Source of the DNA: Evernia prunastri | Lineage: Eukaryota > Ascomycota > Lecanoromycetes > Lecanorales > Parmeliaceae | NCBI GenBank assembly: GCA_003184365.1 | Contig: NKYR01000017.1 | Location: 349,806 to 413,805 of the forward strand | Length of the DNA stretch: 64,000 nt | Reading direction: 5' to 3' | In this document: piece by piece, positions 35,004 to 45,448 of the stretch | Position numbering within the stretch: the stretch's first letter is position 1 | How the letters are laid out: each line of letters starts with the position of its first letter | Translations under genes and position numbers: made by a program | The notes under the pieces: generated by a model | What the model was told of the DNA's origin: nothing | Database searches by the model: none | The model's input: the letters and a program-made list of their open reading frames with translations, nothing else

Positions 35004-37703
35004 TCACCAAATCCTCTTAGCAGCCATGCTGTACCGACTCACGCTCCCAAAAGATTCTTCCCCTCCTTTCCTCTCCCGCGCGTCCCTCTCCCTCTCCCTC
35101 AACTTTCGCGCAGCGTCGGGATCATCTTTGTATATCCACCGTCTTTTGTCTTCATCAACCTCCACAACGCCCCATCCTCCGACCCTCCTGCCATCCGCGT
35201 GTGTGGAGGTGTTCTCCCTTTCTTTCATGCCTTTGTAGCGTCGACGTGCGAAGGAGAGTAAGCACATGCCAAGTACGAGTTTGAAAGCTAGGAGGGCAAG
35301 GAAGAGGATGAGGAAGAAGACGAGCATGGTTATGAAGGCGATGATGTCGTCTGTACTCCAGATGCTGCTCTGTTCGGGCGTGAGCGTGGGGTCACCAGCG
35401 CCGAAGGCAGAGCGACCCAAGGCGCGTCTGAAGATTTGGTCAATGTGTTGCAGGGCTGCAGTCGTGGCTGGAGAAGCAGTCGCGCTGTCAACAGAGAGAG
35501 AGGTCGCAGTCGAAGGTAGCGGAAGTGGCATATGTGTCGCAAGAAACATATGGTAGGTTTGGACCGAGGCGCGGATGAAGAGGCAGGCGAGTGGTATCAC
35601 TGGTAGGCCAAGACGGCGGGTGAGATTCGGGTCTGCGAAAGCATTGGAATAGTAATCTTTGGCCAAGACGTCCAGGAATCGGCCGTAGATGGCTGGCTTG
35701 GTGTTGTTGAACTTTGTGATGTAGGCGTGCTTGATCCAGTCAACGAGCATCTCGCTGCCAAGTACGAGGAAGAAGGGACCCATGAATTGGCCAGTCCATT
35801 CAGGGAACATGGTGAAGCTCTTGGGTAGGATGCTGGATCCTCCGATTGCAGAAGAAGAAGACCTGGCAGAGTCTCCGTTTGCAACGCTCAGTCCTCCAGT
35901 CTCAATAATGTTTCGCGATGCAATAATCATGAGCATTAACCACAATTGGAAGCGTTCGACTACATCCGCACAAGTAAGCTGAAAGAGATTTTCCTTTTCG
36001 AATTTCTTGAACACTGTAGACTTGATCTCAACAAATTGATTAGACATCAGGAGAGTCAGTAGAGCGTTCGAATAAGAGTTGACTGCAACATTAAGGGTGA
36101 TGACTTGATAGAACAAAGCGGTCGCGTGGACCAGGTTGTAGCAGAGGGCCAAGATGAACAGCCAGAATGGTCTCAAAACCTTACTACGGCCGTCAGGTTT
36201 GCGCTCAAGTGACTCCTTCGAGAAAAGACACTCCAGAATGTCCTGACCGAGAGCGGAGAACAATCGATCGCAGACCTCGAGCACATTGTAGATGACGTAG
36301 AGCTTGATCGCAGCTTGTCCTCGGATACCGTGATACATCCTGCTTGCATCAAGATACATGAGAATGGTGCAGCTGATTATGATCAAGAGACCCTGCAAGA
36401 GGTCCGCTTTATGATCAGGTCGTAAAGCCGAAGGAACAGATTTTGTCCTCCGGTGCCTTGGGCCAGAAGCTCGCCGGAGTTTGCGATTCAGCTCTGGTGT
36501 CGATGGTGTAGCATTCGAGGCCTCTTCTACTGCAGCCTTGGGCGTAGGTGTGCAATCTGTCGGGATATTTGCAGTAGACGTAGTTTTCGGATTGGTAGAC
36601 CCTTCGATGCTTTCTCGTCGACGCCGCCTACGCCACATTCTGCCTGTACCAGCATAAATGAAAGCACCAACGAATCTGACCTCCATAGCAAGATTCTCTC
36701 CCCACGAACGACCAAGGATAGACAAAGCCTTCAGAAACCGTAAAGGCAGGATTGTAAAAGAGAATAGCCACGCATCAAGACAAGCAAGTGCACCAAACCA
36801 TAGCACTTGTTCTAGTTGGGGAGGAAGAAGTAAGAAATTCTGCAGCCGTTCAATTTTGACGTGAGATGATTCGTAAGGAAAGTCGCTAGTGACAGATCGG
36901 TGGATGTACAAAGGTGAAGGGCGCTGAGAAGAAAGCTCGAGCTGAAGGTACGTAGGCAATGAAAGAGGTGGGACTGGTATAGATTGAGGCATCGGCGAAG
37001 CCTGTGGCTCTTCAATAGCAGCGAGTCTACCACCTGCCTTTGTATCTTCGAACCGCAAGGGCGCGATGATAGTCTTAGGCTGTTTTGTAGATGATGAAAG
37101 AGGAGCTTTTGCGGACCCGTTAGCCTTTGATGAAACTGATCTTCTTTCTAACAGCGGTGTGGAAACGGTGCGAGTAGTCTGGCATGGCCTTGAAGCATAC
37201 TGCGAGTCTCTCTCCGAGAAGAATACCGCCGTGTCCGCGCTCTCTTCTGCTGTTGCCGAAGGAGTATCGACCATGCTGATAGACTTCCTTCTGTCTCTTG
37301 GTCTATTTTTCTGGACCTTGAGTACTTCTCCCACCTCCGATACAGTCCAGCGCCCTCTGCCCTTGGGTGTATGCTCAAGATTTGGACTCGATGCATCACT
37401 GAGATCTTCGGAAGAGTCCAGTGCTGAGAGCGCCATTGGTGAAGATGACAGCTCGTATATCTTCGCAGGTGACAGCTTCAGTACCTTCTCCTTCTTGAAT
37501 TTTGCCGTATAATTCTCGGATGATGACTCTGTTTGGCTTCCGCCTTCGGGTCGATTTGACGAGCCTGACCCGTCGCTGATCTTATGATTACGTTTCCTGG
37601 CATTCCCAGGCACGTCTGATTGTGCCCTGATTGAATCATGGTATTTCCCCAAGTCCATTTGTTTCTTTCCGTTATCCTCGTCCAAGCCAGCACCCTGTCC
37701 CAT
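35004..37703 (-). CDS. EMP65: TAPT1/Emp65 family membrane protein (DUF747)
   Basis: A single exon gives 899 aa. The first ~260 residues are disordered and Ser/Lys-rich. The conserved DUF747 core runs from about 270 to 760. Recognisable blocks are HVKIERLQNFLLLPPQLEQV, LDAWLFSFTILPLRFLKAL, GLLIIISCTILMYLDASRMY, HGIRGQAAIKLYVIYNVLEV followed by CDRLFSALGQDILECLFS, ALFYQVITLNVAVNSYSNAL, LLMSNQFVEIKSTVFKKFEK and FQLTCADVVERFQLWLML. Several strongly hydrophobic helices continue to FILFLALLAFKLVLGMCLLS. The tail is very Arg/Glu-rich. Yeast Emp65 and its partner Slp1 act in the ER to protect soluble proteins from degradation; human TAPT1 is linked to cilia. An insert between helices (RRRRRESIEG to the next block) is larger than in short homologs. 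Confidence 0.94.
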   Translation of the reverse strand: MGQGAGLDEDNGKKQMDLGKYHDSIRAQSDVPGNARKRNHKISDGSGSSNRPEGGSQTESSSENYTAKFKKEKVLKLSPAKIYELSSSPMALSALDSSEDLSDASSPNLEHTPKGRGRWTVSEVGEVLKVQKNRPRDRRKSISMVDTPSATAEESADTAVFFSERDSQYASRPCQTTRTVSTPLLERRSVSSKANGSAKAPLSSSTKQPKTIIAPLRFEDTKAGGRLAAIEEPQASPMPQSIPVPPLSLPTYLQLELSSQRPSPLYIHRSVTSDFPYESSHVKIERLQNFLLLPPQLEQVLWFGALACLDAWLFSFTILPLRFLKALSILGRSWGENLAMEVRFVGAFIYAGTGRMWRRRRRRESIEGSTNPKTTSTANIPTDCTPTPKAAVEEASNATPSTPELNRKLRRASGPRHRRTKSVPSALRPDHKADLLQGLLIIISCTILMYLDASRMYHGIRGQAAIKLYVIYNVLEVCDRLFSALGQDILECLFSKESLERKPDGRSKVLRPFWLFILALCYNLVHATALFYQVITLNVAVNSYSNALLTLLMSNQFVEIKSTVFKKFEKENLFQLTCADVVERFQLWLMLMIIASRNIIETGGLSVANGDSARSSSSAIGGSSILPKSFTMFPEWTGQFMGPFFLVLGSEMLVDWIKHAYITKFNNTKPAIYGRFLDVLAKDYYSNAFADPNLTRRLGLPVIPLACLFIRASVQTYHMFLATHMPLPLPSTATSLSVDSATASPATTAALQHIDQIFRRALGRSAFGAGDPTLTPEQSSIWSTDDIIAFITMLVFFLILFLALLAFKLVLGMCLLSFARRRYKGMKERENTSTHADGRRVGGWGVVEVDEDKRRWIYKDDPDAARKLRERERDARERKGGEESFGSVSRYSMAAKRIW

Positions 37704-38396
37704 ACTTTGAGTCTGCTCTTGCGAATGCGCTGTGCGGCGGCCTAGGACCGGCGATTGAGTATTGTCGGTGTTTATGGCAACGCTGAGTATTCCTTACACC
37801 CCCCTTTCACCATGGTAGCCCTTGTACTATGGTGGTTCTGTCTCCTCATTGGTGCCTAAGAGTCGAGGCAGGTGCAGCAGAACAGCAGCGATTGACCGGC
37901 TGATGAGTCATCCTTCTATTGACAGGATTCTGCGATCCAACGGCAGGTCCACACCAAGATTCACTAGCCATGGGCATCGAGAGCTTCGAGTCAATGCATC
38001 TATGAAAGTTTCAAGTACACAATCGGGCCAGACCTGTAATTAACCGAAGTAAACCCGTAGTACGAAGTAGGAGGGAATACCCCTCGTACAGTTAGTCGGC
38101 TCGGTCGGCCAGAACCATACTTCGATCTTCTATATAGATGCTTTACGGAGAACATAGACCGCGAAGGGTTTGGAACTATCTTCAAGGACACTTATGAGAA
38201 CGTTGATTTCTTGCATTTTATGTTTCCAACTGAATGCGTTCTCTAAATTATGGATTTATACTATCCAGACCCTCTTAAGTATAGCGAACAGCAATGCAAC
38301 ATCTTAAGAAGAGTATGATCACATGACGCTCGCTTTTCATGGTCATTACAATCGTAAGATGGGGTATCATAATAGGAGAAATGACGGAGGCGCAGA
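37704..38396. other. Intergenic spacer
   Basis: This lies between two minus-strand genes. No coding signal is seen. Confidence 0.5.
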
Positions 38397-40484
38397 TCAG
38401 TAGCCAGGAGGCAATGGTCTCCTTTGTCCGTATCCAGCACTGGGGTTGGCCGTTGCAGGCCTCGAAGGACCCACGGGCCTTGTAAAAGACTGCTGCCAAT
38501 TCCTCGTGTGAGGACTTTCTGCAGAAGTATTATATGTAGTAGCTTGGGGTGGAGGCGCTGTTCCAGATCGTTGAGCTGGTCGGTCAACGGATCCGAAATA
38601 ATCGTTACGTGATCGAGGCGGTAGCGTGGAGTTGCAAAGAGGTGCCACAGACGATGGCATTGAGTATGCCGAGACTGGTGCTCCAGGTAAATTATTGGGT
38701 TTATTGGGATTGAAAGCTAGGTACCCACCGTTGTTGGGTGGTCCATTTGCTCTATTGACGGGAGGATGCATTTCAAAAGCCTGGGTGACTGGATCGAAAC
38801 CTGTAGGGCCCGAAGGACGCCTTTCCACTGCACTGAAAGTCATATCTCGCGGTAACGGTTTGAGCGCTTGCGGTTGAGCGGAGACCGAAGCCGGTGTCAT
38901 CCTCCCACTCATTTCCCTATTCTGATGATTTGGTGGCCCGACTAATGATGAGGACGGGTAAAAGGATCTTTGTGCCGTCCGGATGTCTCCTGTCAGATTT
39001 TGGTTTTGAGGCCCAGATTTTGACGAAGACGAGCTGAAGGATCTTTGTGTGTTCTGGGAATTTCCTGTAAGACTCCGATTTGGAGGTGGCCTTGCGCTGT
39101 GCAACGTGCGAACTTCAGAGTCCGTCGTAGACGGGGCGGCTCTTGCGCCAGGGTAACCGTTGCCGATGTAGCCCATCTCACCAGCTGAACTCAACAGAGG
39201 TGCATTCGATTCGTAACTTCCGTCAGAGCGGAAAGAAGACTGAGTGACAGACCGGGAAGGCAAGCCCGGTCGCTGAGGATCTAAAAATACGTTGGGGACG
39301 GTAGGTTCTGGGCCAACGGCATCTGTGAGTGAACGTGGGTAGAAAGAAGACGCGTCTGTGTTGGTCGTCTGTCTTGAAAGTGTTGTGATATCTTGTGTGC
39401 TTGTATTGTCTAAGACGGGTAGTGTTGGCTGAAGCTTGACATCGGCTTGGAAGTCGCCAGCCTTCGGAGCTTTTGCTCCATGCTTTGCTCGTGTCTTACT
39501 CTCCTTTGCTAAGGCCTTGTTCACTTTCTTCATCACAATCTTGTGCAGTCGAGTATCAATCTTTCTTCTGCAATAACGTGAGAGGCTACCATCGCGAATG
39601 TGGTGCCAGAGATAGAGAACATAGAACAAAACCGCCAAGACCAGACTGAGAGCGGAGAAGATCCAAATTATGAGGGTAAAGAGCATGCCGAACAGTATTG
39701 CAGCCTGCTCTTTATCCTTGTTTGCGAGAAGTTGCACATTGACGAAGAATTGAGCAACTGGAGTATGGCCGTGGCTGGCTGAGTGCTGCCCGGTTGGCAC
39801 AAGATCTGCCTGCATAACTGAGTACAAAGTAAGCGCGTTGATGACGACTCGAGGGCCTTCTGCGAAGCAGATGCGCAGCCATGCTAAGACAGATCAATAC
39901 ATATTTTTGGGAATATAGGAGTAAGCCAGCTCACCCTCAAACGAGAAGTATGTGAACAGGGCCACATACTCGTTGCCCTTCCTGCCTTTCGTAAGAGCAG
40001 CAAAGACTAGGAAACGTCTCCAGCCGCGGCCGTTGGCGCCCATGCGTATACTCTGCACTCGGACAGCAAGTGGGTCGAGGTAGCTGGCAGCAATAACGCC
40101 ACTCTTGATAGCTCGCACTGCCTTCATCCATCTATAAACCAAAAGGATCCAAGATAGTATAATGCAGCCTGTGAAGATCCACCTAGAGATGTGGAAGGGT
40201 ATGGCAGGCTTTACCTGACCAGACCAGCGGTCGAAGATTAGCAGATTCGCGCACGTGAATAGGTCGACTGCATAAACGGCGATGCTGATGATAAGGAGGA
40301 TGTAGAGAATGCCGTAGGATAAAGGGGTAAGGCAGGAGGTTGAGCGAAAGTCGGACAGGTTCTATTCAATCAAAGATCAGTAAAAGGTGCTGAAAAGAAG
40401 AGGGTAAGGTTGAAGTACTATATAGTCCCACTTCTGTTCATTCGACGCCTGCCCTTCCTTTTCGCGCAGGGCGCAACAGCTCAT
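38397..40484 (-). CDS. KCH1: KCH1/PRM6-type fungal potassium channel protein
   Basis: Three exons (40419-40484, 39935-40361, 38397-39883) give 659 aa. I placed the start at 40484 (MSCCALREKE...QKWDYI), since the 57-bp intron joins YI|NLSDF. Family blocks follow: STSCLTPLSYGILYILLIIS, DLFTCANLLIFDRWSGQVKP followed by AIPFHISRWIFTGCIILSW, LDPLAVRVQSIRMG, GRGWRRFLVFAALTKGRKGN, EYVALFTYFSFEAWLRICFA, INALTLYSVMQADLVP, AQFFVNVQLLANKDKEQAAI and a last hydrophobic helix pair. Yeast Kch1 and Kch2 (Prm6) sit in the plasma membrane and support low-affinity K+ influx and Ca2+ signalling during pheromone response. The C-terminal ~300 residues are disordered and much longer than in yeast. The N-terminal CC after MS could be lipidated (inference). 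Confidence 0.93.
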
Positions 40485-41490
40485 ATTGAAGTGAGTGTAT
40501 GGCTTCGGGGCCAGCCCGAAGAAGCCGAATTAATTGCGGCCTCCCTCGAGAACGCTATTAGCGGGGGAAAGGCGAAGACCTCAATTGTTGGAATCGGTAT
40601 CCAAAGTGCTCAATCGCCACGTAACAAGCTGGTGCCGGTGGTGGTACAATTAAAGGATAGATTGCGGCCGCATCACCTGGGTAGAGCCATTTTCCTTTGT
40701 CGCGCTTCGGGAGTACGCACAATGAGAACTCTGCCGGAGCGCAACAACGATAGATCAGTCAATCTGTTCGCTGCAAGGTACGTAGTGTTCTAAAGAGAGA
40801 ATTGGGACTCGGCTGGATGAGGCTGGGGTCTCAGCGTCTATGCAAGGAATGTTGGTTTGAGGAGGCAGCAAGTCGAGCAATGAATGAAGGGGAGCAATAA
40901 ATAATGAATGAGAGCGGTATCATAAGTACATATTATTGTTATAATCATCAAAAGAGAATGATGATGGATGATGAATAGTGGTCTTCTTCATCTTATGCTG
41001 TTTCAGATTGTCAGGGCGCGAAGGAAGGCTGAAGCAGACTTTTGATGCCGGATGGCTTTCGTTGGTCCTTTATACTTCCCGCTGGTGTGCTGCGGGAACA
41101 TCCCTGGTACTTACCTTATGTCAGGGGCTCAACCGTTCAAGCGGGTACATTATTCATTGGCGCCCTTGGCGGGTCCAGCTCAGCCTCTCAGGGGCCAGAA
41201 CTACAAGCTGCTACCTACCCATCAATTTTGGATCCCGCCTTGAATCTGAGACTTCAAATATCTATGTGTATTTTTTGGGAAGTATCCGAGAACCAGAAAC
41301 CCTTTTCAAATGTATACCTAAGTACCTGAAGTTCTGGACAAGAAAATAATGTCCTCACAAAATATTCTCCTTCGTCTCGCAAGTTGCTACTCACAACATC
41401 CTCCGCTCCCGCTAGAGTGCACCAGCTTTTGCCAATGACAAGTGTGTTGAGTGAAAACAGAGCCGCCGTCCATCACTCCATGTCTCTCTC
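40485..41490. other. Intergenic spacer
   Basis: 1 kb upstream of the KCH1-type gene and downstream of the coiled-coil gene. No gene is supported. Confidence 0.5.
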
Positions 41491-44266
41491 CTACGACTTT
41501 TCACCCTGCGCTGACGCCGACTTATCCCCTGACGACCTAATGCCACGCATTGCGCCCTCAGTCTTCACCTTCTTCCGATCATCCCCTGCCTCGTCATCCG
41601 CCTCTCCGTCCGAGTATTCATCATACACTCTCTTCTTTCCTGCTCTTCCTCCAAGAGTGGGCATAGCGGTCGGCTCGCGTGCAGGTTGGGGTGGAGGTCG
41701 ACGACCGGTTCCACGCACAGGCTTTGGAGCAGGCCTACCCTCTGCCTCATCGCCCGAGTCTTGGGCCGAACGCGGGCTCGAACCGCTTCCAGGTCGGACT
41801 GTGGGACTATCTGAGGCCTTGGCTTGAGCGTTGTCTCGTGCTTTCCGCTCCTCGAGCTCTTTCGAGAGTCTAGTAACCTCGTCTTGAAGGGCGCTGATGG
41901 CCGTCTGCTGCTCGTCTTGCACTCTGACAGGCTCCTCAGAGCGTCCATCGTCCGTGATGCGATCGCCGTCTAAAGAGATCTTCCCTTTTAACTCTGCAAA
42001 CTCATTCTCCAACGTCTTGTAGTCTTTCCTTAGATCTGAGTTTAATTTAGAATAAAAGCTGCAGTTGTCCCGAACTTTGTTTCGGTCCTCCTGCATTGTT
42101 TTCAAGTCTCGTTGGCATTTTGTGAGTTTGGCCTGTAAAGGATTGACATTCTGCGCGCGTCGCTGATCTGCCTTGATCGTTTCAAGTTCATCCCTGAGAT
42201 TCTGTGTAACGGTCTGTTCATGCCTGAGCTGCTCACGGTTAAGCTTTGCTTCACCGTTCAAACGAGAGTAGTTATCCTTGGCTATCTTCGCGTCTTGTTG
42301 CAATTTAGTGATGTTTGACCGAAGGTTGGTTTGACCGTTCTCGCAAGCCGTGTGGTCGGCGACGGGAGCATTTTTGGCCTTCTCCAGCATGGCATCCTTC
42401 TCCAGAAGCAGTCGCTCTTGGTCTTTAATTCTGGTAGAATTGTGTGTAAGCTGGTCGGCATAGTGTTTCTGGAAACTTCCACGGACTTCACGTTCGACTT
42501 CGCCTTTGATCTGCCGTCGAAGATGGTCCGGCACTTGGGACACCAGCTCAGCGGCAACCTCTCGCCTCATTTGGGCCCTAGTATCGTCGTCAGACATCTC
42601 GATGTCTTTAGCGACCGCATCCAAAGCTTCTCGGAGCTTCTGGCAAGTTGGACAGTTGGTTTCCAAGGTTTGGATGTGTTGTTGCTGACGATCAACAGTC
42701 TGTTTCAGGCCTTCAATTTGGCCTTGCAGCGACCGGACTTCTGTCTGAGTGCATATTTGCAGGTCTTTCAGGGTTTGAGTTTGGTTCTCCAATAATTGAC
42801 CCTCTTGAATAAGGCTTGCATGCTTATTTCGTGCTGTTGCAAGCTGTTGCGAGAGGTCGGCATTGGTTTCTTGGAGAACCTTTTGTGCGTTGCGGAGTTG
42901 CGTGACTTCCAGGGCATGTGTGTTAGCATGCTCGCCACATTGCGCATGTCTTTCTTTTAGCTCTGCCAGCTCGTCCAGCGAGGGCTGGACTTGCCTCTGA
43001 AGACGCTCGATCTCGTTGGCTTTGACGTGAAGCATCTGCTCCAACTGGCCAATTCTGGAGCCCTGGCTGGAAGAATTTGCTTCGCACTGCGCATGAGCAC
43101 TCCGTGCCACGTCAAGCTCATGACTCACTCCTTGCAGACGCTGGACAGTCTCCGCAGAAGTAGACGATTCGGCAACCAGTGCTGTAACTTCAGTCTCTTT
43201 TTCTGTCAACTTTATTCGCAGACTAGCGATAGTCTCCGCTGATTCCTTTTCTGCTCTCGTCTTTTCAGCTTGGAGGTCTCTTATTTCATCATCTTTCTCG
43301 CTCAACCGCGTGCTCAACCTCCCACTGCACCCCTTGTGTTCATCTTCTAGGGTCCCCAGATCAGTACGGAGCTGAATTATATCAGAATTCAGCGTCCCGT
43401 TCTGGTGCTCAAGATCCCTGATACGGCCGTCTCTCTTGGCCAACTCCCCGTCCTTCGCGGCTACTTGCTCCTCCAGATCCTCGTCTGCGGTGGTTTGCTC
43501 AGGGGGCGTGTCCCCCGCGGTGAGCGACTGTGTATATATAGGAGATGGCGGCTGAGCAGCGGCAACGGGCCCCGGAATCATGTTATTTCCGTTGGCACGA
43601 AGACTGTCTATTGTCTCATTCAATTCCGCCGACGATGCTTCGAGCTGCTGGTTTTCTCTCTGAAGCTTGCGGATTTCTTGTGCAAGCTTCTCATTATCTC
43701 TGGAGGCATAGTTGAGTCTCCTGCCATACTCTTCGCAATCACACTCTGTGTTCGAAACATGTTGCGTTAGAGAACGGATTTCCTCTTCCTCGATAAGATG
43801 TTGCTCGTTCAACCCGTGGATGGTATTGCGAAGTTCCGTTCGCTCTTCCTCCATACCATTCTCGGCGTCTTGCAGCCTTTCATTCGCGTAATAGAGCTGA
43901 TTTTCCGTATCTCGGAGCTTGTTGTGGAGATCAGAACGCTTGTAAGCGCCCTTTCTGGAGGCTTCTTGCGCTTCATCTCGCTGCTTCCTCATGTCCTTGT
44001 AGGTATTCCTCAGACTCAAAGCCCACAGGAACAAGGCGAAAACGACCGTGCAGAGGCACTTCACGAAGAGGTATGTGAGGTTCTTAAGCGGCAAGTTAGC
44101 TTGTGATTCCAACTTTGGGAATCTTAACACTCACTTCCTCTCGGAACGGATCTAAGATACCGAGTTCCGTGAGGATGATTCCCCACCAACTATCCACCTC
44201 AGAGTTATATTTTGCAGGCATGCTGCCGATGGTGGACAAGAAAAGCTTATAGAGGAGAGAAGTCAT
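41491..44266 (-). CDS. Membrane-anchored long coiled-coil protein A
   Basis: Two exons (44135-44266, 41491-44082) give 907 aa. An N-terminal segment (MTSLLYKLFLSTIG, EVDSWWGIILTELGILDPFR) leads to one membrane helix at about 48-65 (FVKCLCTVVFALFLWALSL). From about 70 to 800 the protein is almost continuous heptad-like coiled coil, rich in E, Q, K, R and L. The last ~80 residues are disordered and Pro/Arg-rich, with basic clusters (GKKRVYDEYSDGEADDEAGD, DRKKVKTEG) that could serve nuclear or membrane-proximal binding. I do not recognise a named family; a tether or golgin-like role is an inference from shape alone. It is a tandem paralog of the gene at 45449-48266: same orientation, same exon layout and similar N- and C-terminal blocks. 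Confidence 0.8.
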
Positions 44267-45448
44267 ATCGGCAAAAAGGTCCCAGGTACCTCTTGTGATT
44301 GGTGTATGGCAAGACTTTATCGCTAACGCGGTATGTATATGTATACTATACACCACGTATCAAGACGGAGCCTAGGACAGACGTAGTGTTGTCAAGGCCT
44401 CGGAGCTTGTTGAACCAGCAAGGGGACTGAAGGCTTGATGATGGGTCAGAAGTAAAGTACACAGGCTTGGATAGCTCCTGGATGATAGGAGTAGAAGAAA
44501 GAGGGTGTGTTTGAGTATTTGTGGTACGGTGTGTACGGAAAGTTGATGATGTGAAAAATTCTCCAAAGGAAGAAGAGGATGGTGGGTGACGGGGCTTTAG
44601 TAACTGAGCGGGTGTGTGTTGAGAGTAGGAGGCTGGTCAAGTGTGATGGTTCACACATTCACTCTCAATGAACACTTCAACTTCTTGGGCCCCCAAACGA
44701 CTATTGGTGGATGCTGCCTCTACTGTTTATTGGCAACCTCCTTCGCCACTCTCCTCTCTAATCGTGACCAACTATTTTCGCGCTAAAACCTGGATGGAGT
44801 GTTTGGAAGACCTTGAATATCACTTTATCTCGCTTGTGCTATGCGAAAAACGTCGTACCTTGAACATTAGTCTCTCAATAAGCGGACAGCTCCGGGCTCT
44901 ATAGAATGCTTCTTCTTCAATGGTTTACGTGGGTATGGAAGTCTCTACGCAGCGGACAAAGAGACTTGTCTCTCGGGTCAAAGGCCTGAATCAAATGATT
45001 CACAAAGCGATAATGACTTCCATGTTTCGCGCATCTTCTCTTTCATACCGGACAACCCTTTCTTTGTTGTACTTAGTCGTAGACGGAAGGTCAGCTGATG
45101 GGTGACCTGGCTCAGTCTAGGGGGTTTGATGTAGAGTTCTGTGTCGCCGTGGTGGGACTTTGTGAGCATCCGAAGGGCAATGTGGTCAAGCATAGTACCC
45201 TTATTGGCTTGTCCATCGACAAGCTTCGTAGGGAGTCAAGGGAAAGATCGGTGCTTAGGAAGCGAAATACCATACTTGATTACAATTCTATGATACCCTG
45301 TATAGAAACTGCCTTTGGCTTCTAGTGGCAAGGCTCTCGATCTTCAGTATGAGCAATAAAGAATTCTCGGCCCCCCATTTCCGTGCACACATGTGAGATC
45401 TCTGAATCCAGCTCAAAGTTCACAACCACGGCCTCCATCCTTTTCGCA
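44267..45448. other. Spacer between the tandem coiled-coil genes
   Basis: 1.2 kb holding the promoter of gene A and the 3' flank of gene B. Short ORFs only. Confidence 0.5.
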